Assembly: GCA_037013495.1 (NCBI GenBank)
Contig: CM072808.1
Span: forward strand, 14,237,319 to 14,301,318
Direction: 5' to 3'
Origin: Hippophae tibetana
Lineage: Eukaryota > Streptophyta > Magnoliopsida > Rosales > Elaeagnaceae
Length of the DNA stretch: 64,000 nucleotides
In this document: in pieces, positions 25,461 through 37,336 of the stretch
How the letters are laid out: every line of letters starts with the position of its first letter
Position numbering within the stretch: the first letter of the stretch is position 1
Position numbers and translations under genes: made by a program
Notes under the pieces: generated by a model
Databases searched by the model: none
Seen by the model: only the letters and a program-made list of their open reading frames with translations
Told to the model about the DNA's origin: nothing

Positions 25461-27719
25461 TCATAACACTTTTTTATATGATTGATTGGAAGACAAGCTA
25501 AAAGTCACTCTTATTGTTGAAAAGGTAGAAGATGACTTAGATAAGAAGACTAAGAAGTACCATGAATTACTAGATAATGCTAAATCAATAGGAAACCCTA
25601 GTACACTTTTAGATCTACCTAATACTCTATCTTGGGAAAAGGCATTTCCACCTAACCTAGAACTAAAATATTTAACTAAGCACCTATATCTATTTTTGGG
25701 AGAAAGGGAAACATATTCATCTATTATTACTTCTACTTTGACCAAAACCCAAGAAAAAGATCTTATTAAAGTGCTTAAGAAATTCAAGAACGCATTAAAA
25801 TAGAGTATCAAGAATATTAGAGGCATTAGTCTAACTATATGTATGCATAAGATCAATATTGAGGATGATACTAAACCCATTAGAAAGGCCCAAAGGAGAA
25901 AAAATCTAATCATACAAGTGGTGGTTAAAAAGGAAATTCTAAAACTCCTAGAAGTAGGAGTCATTTACCCTATTAGTCATAGTAGGTGGGTTAGTTGGGT
26001 TCCTATGGTATCGAAGAAATTTAGAATAACAATGGTAAAAAATTAAAAAATGACTTAAAGCCCACTAGAACAATCATTAGATGAAGGTTGTGTATATATT
26101 TGAAAAAATTGAATTTGTGCACTAAAGAGGATCACTTTTCTTTTCTATTCATTAATTAGATATTAGAAAGATTAGGTGGGCATAAATTTTTTAGAGATAT
26201 ATGATGTCAATCTTCTTAATCATGATGGAAAAATTCATTAAGGTATTTAGGGATGATTTTTCTATTTTGGAACCTCATTTGATGATTTATTGTATAAATT
26301 GAATTTAGTTTTTGAATTATGTATTGAATGCAACTTGGGACTTATTTGGAAGAAAAGTCATTTTTGTGTTAGGAAATTTAATTTCTAACAAAGGAATTGA
26401 ACTTGACAATGCAAAAGTTGAGTTAATTGCAAAATTACCACCCCTACATATGTTAAGGGGATTAGAAGCTTTTTCAAACATATAGGTTTCTATAGATGAT
26501 TTATTAAATATTTTTCTAAAATAAGTGATCCTTTATGTAATTTACTGTCAAAATATGTCCATTTTGATTTTAATGATGACTATCTTGTCATCTTTAATAC
26601 TTTGAAGGATAAATTAATATATGTCCTTATTATTTTGGCACCTAATTGGTCTTTCCCACTTGAAATAATGTGCAATGCTTCTGATTATGCATTAGGAGCA
26701 ATTTTGGGATTGAGAGTAGATAATCATTTGCATGTTATATATTATCCTAGAAAAACACTCAATGATGTCCAAATTAATTATTCCATCGCTAAGAAAGAAT
26801 TCTTGGTTGTATTTTTCTTGGACAAATTTTGGTCTTACATAGTAGGTTATAAAGTAATTGTGCATTCTAATCATGCTACTTTAAGATATCTGTTAAGTAC
26901 AACTAATACTAAGCCAAGATTAATGAGGTGGATTTTTCTCTCACAAAAATTTGACCTAGAGATCAAATATAACAAAGGAAGTGAAAATTTAGTTGCTATC
27001 ATCTGTCTAGGTTAATTTCTGAATCAATTATCTTGAAGGTGAGAGTAAAAACCTTATTGTTGAAACTTTTCTTGATGAAAAATTATTTTTAGTAGGTTTA
27101 AACCCATGATATGCTCACATAATTAATTATATTTCTATTGATGTTTTGAGACCTAAAATTTCTTTTCAAGAAAAGAAAAAGTTTTTACATTCTTGCAACA
27201 ATACTTTTGGGATGATCCTTATATATTCGAGATTGATTAAGATCAAATTATCTAAAGGTGTGTGCCTGAATAAGAACATAAGAGCATTTTGGCTTTTGTT
27301 ATGAACTTCACTATGGGGGCCATTTTGGTGGTAAGAAAATAGCCCTTAAAGTATTAGTTTTGATTTTATTGGCCAACTCATTTTAAAGATGCTTCTTCAT
27401 ATGCATTTTGATAGTTGTCAAATGATAGGTAATATAAGCAAACGAGATGAAGTTTCTTTGACATCTAATTTAGTTGTTAAACTATTTGATGTATGGGGCA
27501 TTGACTTTATGGGTCCTTTTCCCCAATCTTTTGGTAATTAATATATTTTGGTCACTATTGATTATGTGTCCAAGTGGTTAGAAGTAATACCCACTAAACG
27601 TAGTGATGCAATGTAGTTGTGAAATTCTTAAAGGATTCAATATTTAACAGGTTTGGAAAACCTACAACAATAATTAGTGATGGAGGGAGCCATTTTTGCA
27701 ATAAATTTTTGATAGGGTA
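25461..27719 (+). pseudogene. Ty3-type reverse transcriptase, RNase H and integrase remains
   Basis: A fossil pol of the family B element. The RT N-terminal part is visible at about 25486-26030 (GISLTICMHKI, then 'VGVIYPISHSRWVSWV'). RNase H is at about 26602-27010 (PLEIMCNASDYALGAILG, NYSIAKKEFLVVFFLDKFWSY). The integrase core begins near 27480 ([24 protein letters not shown]) and is interrupted at 27719 by another element. The domain order PR-RT-RH-INT is that of Ty3 elements. It is broken many times and old. Confidence 0.8.
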
Positions 27720-29278
27720 TGTAAATCTTGTTGTTTTTATATCTGTTTGTTGGCTTCCCATGTGCAAAACACAGTGACTGTTTTATTCTTACTTAGTGTA
27801 TTTATCCTCCTCTGTATAAAGTTGGTTACTAAAAATTAGTAATACACACACACACACACATAGTTAGGAACACTTTATATGCAAGCATGGTTACACATAC
27901 CACAGAGTTGGTTTTTGTAGTGTGCGTGCTAAGAAAAGCATTGATTTTTAGTGAATAAGCATGTGAGCAAGCCAATGTTGTCACTTGTATTTTTGGTTCA
28001 TGTGAGGTACATGAATTTATGGAATATAATCAATAATTTTTGGAATGAAAAATGTGATGTTTTAACACCTCATTGTGTGAGGTGGTGGCGAGGTGGTAGT
28101 AAGGTAGGGGTGAGATAGCTAGCGAGTTGGAAACTTCGAGCTCTATAAATACCCTCTATTTCTTCTTGTTTTGCATCCAAAAATGTAGTAGAGTTTTGTC
28201 AAATTGACATCTCATTCTTTTTTGTTTTAGGATCACTAATACCTCGAGTATTGTTTGGTAATAGTGGTTCCTAATTGTGTGAGAAAAATTGTACTTGTGA
28301 GTGTTAAGTACTCGAGATGGTGTTTGCAAGTGGGTTGTATGTGAGTTGTGTGTTAGTTGATATTTTCTTGGATGCAACTGTTTATTTGTGAGAACCTCAT
28401 TGTGAAAGTGAGCTAAGTTAAATGCTTTGGGTTCTCATATCTCTTGTTTTGTGCAATAAGAGATATGTTGTTTGAGTATGAGAGTGGTCTTCAAGACTGA
28501 GAATAGTTACACTTTTGGTTACTATTTTTTAATCACTGATCAAACCACATTGAGTGGTGTGAGCTTTGGAAGAGAGCTAGGTTCGTCGTTATAGAAGCAA
28601 CAAGCAAGAGTTACAATAAGTAGTTAGGATAGGGGTCCCAACTGATAGAGGTCATGGTGGTTTTATTTCTCTCAAAGTCTAACTATTTTATTGTTTGATG
28701 GATTTTTTGCTATTAAGTGGTTTTTCTTAAGCAACTTGAGGATATTACCATATAGATGGGGTTTCTATACAGATTTACCTCATTATATATGTTTTTATGC
28801 ATGATCTACTTTTGTATAACATAATATGAGTTTCTATTGTATATGTTCCATCATATTAGATTTAGATTATGACTAGAAAGCTTATTTATTTTGCATAGTT
28901 TCACATTATCTTTCCTTTCCTTATAGCATGCTTATGGCTATCTAATTATTACTTTTGCTTTTTGATCATGCATTTTTAGTATGACTCTCGAAAGAGTTTG
29001 TATCTCCCTACCTTGGTAATGTACTAGACATTGAACTCTTAATTATGGTTTTTAATGTAATGTATGATTGCATGTTATGAAACTACAATCGTCATTTATT
29101 GAATATGTTTCTATATATGAGGTCTTAAAAAGATTGAAAATCCTTTATAGCTTTTAGTATGTATGACTGTCTTGCATGTCGTGTGATGTTTGACATGTTT
29201 ATGCATCTTGCTAAAGAGAAATATTCTTAGAAGAATAATTGACTTTCATATAATTGTTCTTAAGTTTGGGAATCTTTA
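27720..29278 (+). mobile_element. Probable solo LTR inserted in the integrase, TSD GGGTA
   Basis: A 1,559-bp insertion flanked by a perfect 5-bp duplication GGGTA (27715-27719 and 29279-29283), with integrase-like coding on both sides. It starts TGTAAATC. It contains a TATA box ('ctctataaatacc', about 28141-28153) and no coding, as in an LTR. Length, TSD size and promoter fit a solo LTR. The right end reads ATCTTTA rather than the usual CA, so the terminus has changed or the class is less sure. A diverged partial copy lies inverted at 23216-23395. Confidence 0.65.
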
Positions 29279-29283
29279 GGGTA

Positions 29284-29870
29284 CTAAAGAAGTATAATAT
29301 TACACATAGAATGGCCACTCTATATCATCCACAAACTTCTGGTCAAATGTCTAGAAATTCATGTTTAAACTCTTCATTTTCATTTCCATAATTTTCTTGA
29401 ACTATGCATCAAAAATTTTAAATCAAGAAAGATAAAAGATTGAAGAATTTTTCTTGAATAATTACTTTGTGAAACTGTTTAACTGCTACTTTTCATGGCT
29501 ATTTTTCTTGTTGTTTATAGAGTGTGGGCTATTGCTTTCATACTTATATGGTAATGTGCATTTACTTGAGCAAAGATGCACATCACCATTAGAGTAGCAA
29601 TTATCTTTGTAACAAACATAACATGCTTGGTCACAGTCATCACAATTATAAAAAAATTAGCATGTGTTAGTAAAGTGTTAATCCTCGTTGCCTATCTTTT
29701 ATTGGATGATGATAGCATTTTACAATGTAATGTATACATTGCATATGCTTATCACACGTAGCACACACACACATGACTATATGTTGTATATGCAGTAAAG
29801 CCATGCAGCGCACACGTATATGATTATATGTTGTATATATTGCACATGCAGTGTAGTAACGAGTGAATCA
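29284..29870 (+). pseudogene. Integrase remainder and unassigned sequence
   Basis: The first 85 bases continue integrase-type coding (a YNITHRMA block followed by YHPQTSGQ), the usual block C-terminal to the catalytic core in Ty3 integrases. After about 29370 the similarity is lost. The rest is CA/TG-rich sequence with short 'cacacac' and 'tatatgttgtatat' runs and no recognisable gene. Confidence 0.6.
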
Positions 29871-29879
29871 CACGCATAA

Positions 29880-30600
29880 CTAGTATATGCAGTTTGCACA
29901 CATAAACACATATGTGCATCAAATCGATGCCAACATTTGTTAGCAAAGTGGCCCAACTTACCACAAATTTGACATTGTGTTCGGTTGTCATAGTTTCTTC
30001 CTCAACCTTTGTTAAACTTGTGAAAGTTTTGAAGGGTGACATGCCATTGTGCAGTAGATCTCCACTGAATGAAATATTTTGAGGAGGAAAGTAGATGGGT
30101 TGAGGATTTTCTCGAAAGTAGGCATCATATACTTATTTTTGTTTTACTAAAATCACTTTGCGCTTTTTCCACCTGGTTTATCAAATTGATGGGATCAACA
30201 GATTGTGTTAGATTGGGTATTAGGAAATGTGTCATTGGCTATTGTTGGGAAAGATTTTCATTTGGTAATGGTGCTATGTCTACAAGTTTACCAGTAGGTA
30301 ACAAAGATATAAGTATGTTCCTCCTCTCCAATCTACTTTCATGGCTCCACATTTTTTGCAACACTTCTTGAAATTTCCCGCACCCCTTTTAGATGTTAGC
30401 TACAATTGAATCATAATCATTTTCAAGACCATTCAATATTGTCATAATCTAAACCTCTTTTGAAACAACACACCATGTAGAAGCTAATTCGGACGCCAAG
30501 GATTAGACATGTTGAACATATTCATTGGTAGACATGCCTTCCTTCTAGATTGTGCTCATTTCATCCGTATACTAGATGATTTTGGCCCTTGAGTGTGAGA
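29880..30600 (-). mobile_element. Copia-type gag fragment
   Basis: On the minus strand a CCHC zinc knuckle is readable at 29925-29978 (CQICGKLGHFANKC followed by WHRFD). Upstream on that strand, about 30100-30550, pieces resemble the copia gag (UBN2-type) domain, with an 'EYVQHV' block, a 'LNGLENDYDSIV' block and 'SHESRLE'. No pol follows. It is a broken, old fragment lying in opposite orientation just before the second family B LTR. Confidence 0.6.
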
Positions 30601-30744
30601 ATAAATATCCCTTAAGGAAACATTAAAAAAAAATACAAGAATAACATATGTACCAACAAAGCATGCATATGGATGAAACAAAAATAAGTTGAAGAAATGC
30701 AATTTAACGTGTGGCATGGGAGTGGAATTTATGTGCCACAACAT

Positions 30745-32122
30745 AAGTGCTTCAAATCGTAACTAAAACACATACTAGATTCACACAAGCCATGGCAGTG
30801 TAAATTTTTTGCCATGGTGTGCGACCATAGGATCCAATTTTTTCTATCATATTTTTCATTAATCATTTCCTCTCTTTAGCAGATTATTACTCTTTAGTTC
30901 TTAGTATTTTATAGTTTTTCTATAAGTTCTTCTCTCAATTTTGAGAGTTGAACAAATTTTATTTTATGTTTAATTTTTAAACAGTTTAGATTAGATTATC
31001 TCAAATAAGAGGTAGTAATAGGGAGTTAATTCATATCAAGCGATATGAAATTATTATTGAAATCTAGGAGATATTGTGAAGGCTAATACATTTTTTTGTG
31101 GAGTAGGGCATACCTATCCATCTATCTTTTGGGTATAAATCTAATATGTATTCTTATTTCTTTTCAGTAAATAATATTGTATTTCTTAAATTTATTTATA
31201 AATAATTTATTGATCATTCATTATTTTTTTAACATATCTAGTTGATTGTTATAATGAAAATTTAGTTATGTTAATATATCTATGTAAATTATTTAAGGCT
31301 ACATTTTTAATAATAATTAAACATAGATTATTTTTAATTCAAGATTTTTTTACAAAGTTTATTATTGAAAAATATATTGATGACATATTTTTATAATAAA
31401 TTTAAAATATGAAAATAATATTTTAGATAAATGAATCTAGATCTTATTTAGAATTATATTCTATTTTAAATTTTTTTACAAGATTTATTATTGAAAAATA
31501 TATTGAGAACATATTTTTCATAATAGATTGAAATCATGAATGTTAGATTTCAAATACACTAATTTAAAAATTAATTTAGAAAAGCTTGAATAGAAGTTTA
31601 AATTGTCTTCCCAACCAAAAGTGACAAGTTAAATAGTTTGTTAATATTTTAGAAAAAAACATAATTTAATTAAATAAAATGGAGACATGATAGAATGTGT
31701 CATTTGATTTAATTAATAAAGAATAACGACCTAACTCAATGTGTAATTTATACATACAAGAAATAATTAAAGTTTGGGTTTATGTTTCGTTAATCTAATT
31801 AATTCTACAAAATATAATCAACTAGCTAAATATCACATTAATTCTCCATTATTTATAAAGCATATCTGCCTATTATTTGTGTTATTTATGTAAACTAATA
31901 TATTCTTTATCCTTTTATTGTTTTATGTTATTAGTTTAGATATTTTCAAACCAAAACAATTCTGGCAAGATTTTAAGAATTTTGTTGAATTATTTTAAAA
32001 TCACATAATTCCTCTTTACACCAACTTTGTAAGTATACATGTAATTTATTACAAAGTGATTCATGCACTTGCAATTTATTTAAAAATTTACAAAATTTGT
32101 GTATCAATGTTTTTTTACATCA
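30745..32122 (+). mobile_element. Family B LTR, likely 3' LTR of the composite element
   Basis: Aligns with 19407-20960 over most of its length: the 'ttctataagttcttctctc' leader, 'tttagattagattatctcaaataagag', 'ggtataaatctaat', and the end 'TTTTTTACATCA'. The early part is shorter. The left boundary is set only roughly. The 5 bp after it (ACCCA) and the 5 bp before the 5' LTR (GGCCA) are not identical, so the pairing is an inference from orientation and from gag-pol lying between. Confidence 0.6.
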
Positions 32123-33955
32123 ACCCATAATAAACCTTGTTGTGGCATGAAATGCTTGATTTCAATTCTTGTTTTTACCCCTTAAATATTGACTGGATCT
32201 TTATATATGGCTTACATGCCTTATTCCTTTAAACTTTTATGGTGTAATTCGAGTGCTTCAGGTACTATTATTCATATATTGATCAATTTATATATATAAA
32301 GTTAAAAATACCTAAAATACAATAAAAAATACTCATAATTTCAAATATATAGATTCACATAAATAATAATATGCATAATTAAATCTATTTATTCATATTT
32401 AAGTACAATAATATCACAAAATATTAGTGTTTCTTAAACACTTATCAAGCTCTTATATAAAGTTGGAATTGGTACTTTGGGATTATTCTTATTTTTGTTT
32501 TGGTACCATTTCTAATCCCTATTCTTAATTGGGACACATGAAATACCCCATTTGTAGGTTATTGGTATATTTTTTGCCCAAATTCAATCATAATTGTAAT
32601 GAATTGGGGTAATTTAGAGTTACTAATTATTGTAAAAATTGACCAAAATATGTACTATTAATTTAAATAGGAATATTTGATGTTTACTATATGAAAATAA
32701 TGATAAAAAGGGTTACAAAGTAAGAATAAGAGCAATCCAAATGTAATAACCCCAAGTTGTACTATAAATATTTATATAAAAGCTTAAATAAATATGTGTA
32801 AGCTTTTATATAGTAAATAATACAAGGTAACCAATATTTCATAAAAAAGTGTATTAAAAACTAAAAAAATATTATGATATAGATAATTGTATACCTGGGC
32901 TTTACGTTTTCCCTTAAAATAAAAAGATTAAGTATCTTAATAGTTATTTTATTTTTGTTACTAAAACACTTTATTTTCCTTTTATAAGAGGCATTTGGGT
33001 TTTTTTTTAATAAAAATAGGATATTTAGTTACTTTTTAAATAATAAAATATTATTTAATTAATAAAAAATTTTGACATAATAATAAAATAAATTTAATAG
33101 GGATAAAATTATAATTTTATTTTACGGTGTAAAACTGAATTCGAATAGCACACTATTTTTTTGTCAACTGTTTTTATAAATTTTATATTTTACGAAAAAA
33201 TTTATGTACTTTTTAAGATATTTTTGCATCGTGTATTCTATAGGTATCGTCTTTGAATCGAAACTGCATACTTTATAATATCATAAATAATCGCTACATA
33301 TGTTAGAAAATTACAAGACCATTGGCGTTAGAACCACACAAATGAGCTCTCTTGTAACCACTATCTTTGAAGACTAGTACTAGAAATTTAATGATGTATC
33401 TCCACTGTATTGCTCTAATATCGAACCGTAGTTGCGCCAGCCATGTTGTCTTCGACGATGAAAGAATAGAGAGAGCTCGCCATGTGATTCCAACACTATT
33501 GATCTTATAATTTTTTAACCTATGCAACACCTATTTATGATATTATAAAGTCAATATTCTCGATCCAAACACGTTAATCTTGTATTTTATAAATTTTTAA
33601 GTATGAAATTTCTCACTTTTCCAGCTTGCTTTAGTAATGTAAGAAAAGAGAATATATTATCTTTCAGTTGATATTACTTGTAGCATGTTGCATTTCATAA
33701 CTCCTAAGTCTTTCAGAACAAATTGGAGACTGCTATTAACAGGGTATATTCTTTTTCTTTGTATTTTAGTTATGTTATGGATTTTCAAATTCACAGCTTA
33801 ATTATTTCATAATTGATTGTTATCACCTAAAGTAACCTAGTATTTGTGTTGCTATAAATATAAGAATACTGATAATGATTTTGTAATTGTGAAAACTGTA
33901 AAAAAACATGGAAAATGTAATTTGCATTGGAATCCTTGTGTAGCTCATTGTATTG
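32123..33955. other. AT-rich region without a recognisable gene
   Basis: No coding similarity recognised. The less AT-rich stretch 33300-33530 has a 75-codon minus-strand frame that matches nothing I know. The N-terminal half of the hAT transposase that follows may have decayed in here beyond recognition. Confidence 0.35.
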
Positions 33956-33959
33956 ACTA

Positions 33960-34784
33960 ACAAGAGATAGTGACAAAAGTTATTGAAAGAGAAAGGATGG
34001 TAACAAATTACATTTACAACCATGTATACTTGTTTGTAAAAATGTGTGACAAATCTTTTTAAAGATATTTAAAGATATTTTTAAACATTGCCCTGGACAA
34101 TTTACTAAAGAAAAAAGTCAAGCAATCGTTCATATTTTACGGTTAGGATGAACATAATTTAAGCACAAAGGAGATAGGAAAAGACATTGAAAGTATTATT
34201 CTAGACCATTCTTTTTGGAGGAATTGATCAATATGTTGTCACTATTTATAAGCCATTATACACTGTCATTCATTTGTTAGATACAACAGTTTATTCGACC
34301 ATGTCGATTTTGTATGAGTTAACGATAAAATCAATTAAGGGAGAAGTTATCCTAACAAAAAGGAATTAAATGGGTTCTTGAGATCATAAGCATCCGGTGA
34401 GATAATATGCTTCTTCATCCTTTGGTTTGTAGTAGCATTTTACTTAAATCCAAGATATCATTATAGAGAAGACATTGGACATAATCCTATGTTCATCATG
34501 TCTTTAAAACACTAGATCCTAACTTTACTGAGATACTCACTTTGGAAATGAAGTAAGATTAATTTTTTTTACAAGTGACTTTATTTTTAAATGATACATT
34601 GTGATTTCCTAACAATTATTGGGTTATAGTTAACATATTTTAGAGATTGTAAAAGAGTTTTTGGAGATAGGTGCAACTAGGATAATAATGATCTTAAGTA
34701 AACAAAAAGTTATCCATTGTCATAAATAAATAAATAATTTGTTCATACAAGTTTAAGTTTTTATTACATTTTATTTTGTTTTTA
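33960..34784 (+). pseudogene. hAT transposase remnant, upstream piece (DUF659-type region)
   Basis: hAT transposases are RNase H-like DDE enzymes of cut-and-paste elements. Pieces in different frames resemble the middle of a plant DUF659-type hAT protein: 'IYNHVYLFVKM' (34012-34044), 'ALDNLLKKKVKQ' (about 34090), 'STMSILYELTIKSIK' (about 34300) and 'AFYLNPRYHYRED' (34435-34473). Stops and frame changes are frequent, so it is long dead. The C-terminal dimerisation region is not here but resumes right after the CACTA element at 42941, in the same orientation. Confidence 0.65.
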
Positions 34785-34797
34785 ACTACTACAAAAA

Positions 34798-34971
34798 GGG
34801 GTATTTAAGTCGTTGTATAAAGTCAATTTTTCCAAAAACCGACTTATAATAAATTTAAAGTCAATTCGGTGTAGAACCGATGCTATCCACGTTGGACGTA
34901 GTGTCGGTTGACGTGGAGAACCGACACTACCCACATGGATAGCGTCGGTTTTCCACGTCAACCGATGCTAC
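34798..34971. repeat. Left subterminal repeats of the CACTA element
   Basis: Several direct and inverted copies of a motif like 'gtcggttgacgtgg' and 'gaaccgacactacccac' within 175 bp, continuing after the nested LTR at 35346-35390 and again near 35720 and 36030-36110. They match short repeats at the right end (42829-42890). Such arrays bind the CACTA transposase. Confidence 0.75.
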
Positions 34972-35340
34972 TGATGAGCGAAAACCGACATCGTCGATTC
35001 TTGCCAATACTTTGGTTTTAATATTTATAAAACTCTCGCAAGTGCACGAATCATTTCGAAGAAAATGATAAGTATACTCCCAAGGTCGATCTAAGGAAGG
35101 AATGTATGTGGTTTTTAATTTATTATTCAAACTTTTAAAAACGAAATTAAATCCTAAACATCCTGTCACGATAGTTTGGTTTTTGTGTTCCTAATCTAAT
35201 AACATAAAATAAACATATATACAGATTAATTAAATATAATCTAATAACATAAAAATAAACATACATATAAATATATATATTTTTAATCAATTAATGTACA
35301 TAAAATCATGGTTATTTTAGTGCTTTTTGAGCACTCATCA
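34972..35340 (-). mobile_element. 369-bp internally deleted family A LTR, TSD GCTAC
   Basis: Both LTR termini are present. The right end is TGATGAGTGCTC and the left end CGCTCATCA, both read on the minus strand. The whole is flanked by a perfect 5-bp duplication GCTAC (34967-34971 and 35341-35345). Only about the first 75 bp and last 300 bp of the roughly 2-kb LTR remain, joined in a 'tatatatgttta'-like stretch present at both deletion edges. It sits in the CACTA left subterminal array, so it is younger than the CACTA insertion. Confidence 0.88.
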
Positions 35341-35344
35341 GCTA

Positions 35345-36070
35345 CACACGTGGCTAGCGTCGGTTCGCCACGTAAACTGACGCTATGTCATATTTTTTAA
35401 ATTAAAAAATAGATGAAGTAAATACAATTAAAATTAATTATTATTTTATTTGACTCTTTAAAATTTAAGTGGGATAAAAATAGTATAATTTTTCCTTTTT
35501 TTTTAGACAATTAGTTTTAAAAATTATATAATTTTGTTTATTTGTTTGGATATTTAAATTTATATATGTACGTACAATATATCTTTATTTAATTTTGTGT
35601 ATATGTTTTAATTAAATATTATTCTAAAGTTATTATTTTTTTCTTTTTTCTATAGTACATATATGCATAGTCTAAATAAAATAATAATTGACAAAAAAAT
35701 ATTTTAATTACGTGTATAGCATTGGTTGACGTGACGAACCGACGCTACGTCCTAACTTTTAAATTAAAAAATAGATGAAGTAAATACAATTAAAATTAAT
35801 TATTATTTTATTTGACTCTTTAAAATTTAAGTTGGATAAAAATACTATAATTTTGTTTATTTGTTTGGAGATTTAAATTTATATATATACGTACAATATA
35901 TCTTTATTTAATTTTGTAAATATGTTTTAATTAAATATTATTCTAAAGTTATTTTATTTTTTCTTTTTCTATAGTACGTATATGCATAGTCTAAATAAAA
36001 TAATAATTGACAAAAAAATAATTTTAATTGCATGGATAACATCGGTTGATGTGGCGAACCGATGTTACCC
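35345..36070. repeat. Tandem duplication, period about 362 bp, in the CACTA 5' region
   Basis: 'aaattaaaaaatagatgaag' at 35399 recurs at 35761, and the following 300 bp match closely, including the flanking 'cggttgacgtg..gaaccgacgct' motif. The second unit is shorter through loss of a stretch of about 45 bp. Confidence 0.85.
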
Positions 36071-36430
36071 ACGTGGCTAGCGTTGGTTTATATGGCGAAC
36101 CGACGCTATCCACCTAATATATCCTTTCGACTCATTTTTTACGCAGAATCCCAATTTCTTCATTTCTCTTCTCCATTTTCTCCCAAAACCGAGCTACATC
36201 CACCTTTTTTCTCAATTTTTGGCCACCTTCGACCACCATTTACAACGTCGTTTTGTGAGTTATATTCCTATTCTCATTATCTTTCAGATCTACTATTTTT
36301 TTGAGTGAAATACTCAAATTTTTTATACCCATTTTTTCACTTATTCTCACTTACAAAACACAATTTTCTTCTTCTTTCCTCCATTTAGTCACTTCATAAT
36401 ATTTTTGTAATTATTTCTATTAATTTTTCT

Positions 36431-36795
36431 GCTTATTATTCAGTTTGTTTTATTTTTTTGTATAAATTTTTTATTTAGGTATGTTTTTTATTTTGCTTAT
36501 TATTATGTTTGACTTATTTTATGTGGAAATAATATCTGAAATGTTGTGGGTTTACTGTGCGTGAATAAATTTATTTATATATAACTAATTATATTTTATT
36601 AAGTAGAATTTTGCAGCTTATTATTCAATTTGTTTTATTTTTGTATAAATTTTTGATTTAGGTATGTTTTTTTATTATGTTTGTTATTATGTTTGACTTA
36701 TTTGATGTAGAAATAATATCTGAAATGTTGTGGGTTTACTCTGCGTGGATAAATTTATTTATATATAAATAATTATATTTTATTAAGTAGTGAAT
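36431..36795. repeat. Tandem duplication, period 185 bp, upstream of the transposase
   Basis: 'gcttattattcagtttg' at 36431 and 'gcttattattcaatttg' at 36616 open two near-identical units that both carry 'aaatgttgtgggtttact' and end in 'attttattaagtag'. They lie in the non-coding leader or first intron before the TNP2 start. Confidence 0.85.
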
Positions 36796-37336
36796 AGAGG
36801 AAAAATAATATGTTTTTTTAAATTGGTAAGAAATTATATTGGTATAAGATTTATACGTGTTATCTATTGACTCTTAAAAAAAATTATAAATATATATTTA
36901 TAAACTCAATAATTTAAATAATATATAAATATTTTTATAAAAATCAAATAATAACTAAAAACTAAGTAGTATTATTATTTTTATTTATATATGCTACTTA
37001 TGTGTTAAAATGTTAAATATGTTACTATAGTAGTCCCTACTTCTATATAATGTTATATACGTATAATTAATATTACTTTTTAATTATGATATAGTAACAT
37101 GTTTAGAAATTAGAATCAACCAAAGTGATTGTTTTTATATATTCATGCTGGCATGTTGCTTATTTTTTACTTTGTATAGAAATGGTTTTGTAAAATGATT
37201 AAAATGATAACTATTTTGTATTATGCATGTTTTAGTATATATTCTAATAATTAAGAAATTTATATATAATAATACTTGAAATATATTCATTGGATAAATA
37301 ATTAAGTAATATGTTTAATTAATGTCATTAATAGAA

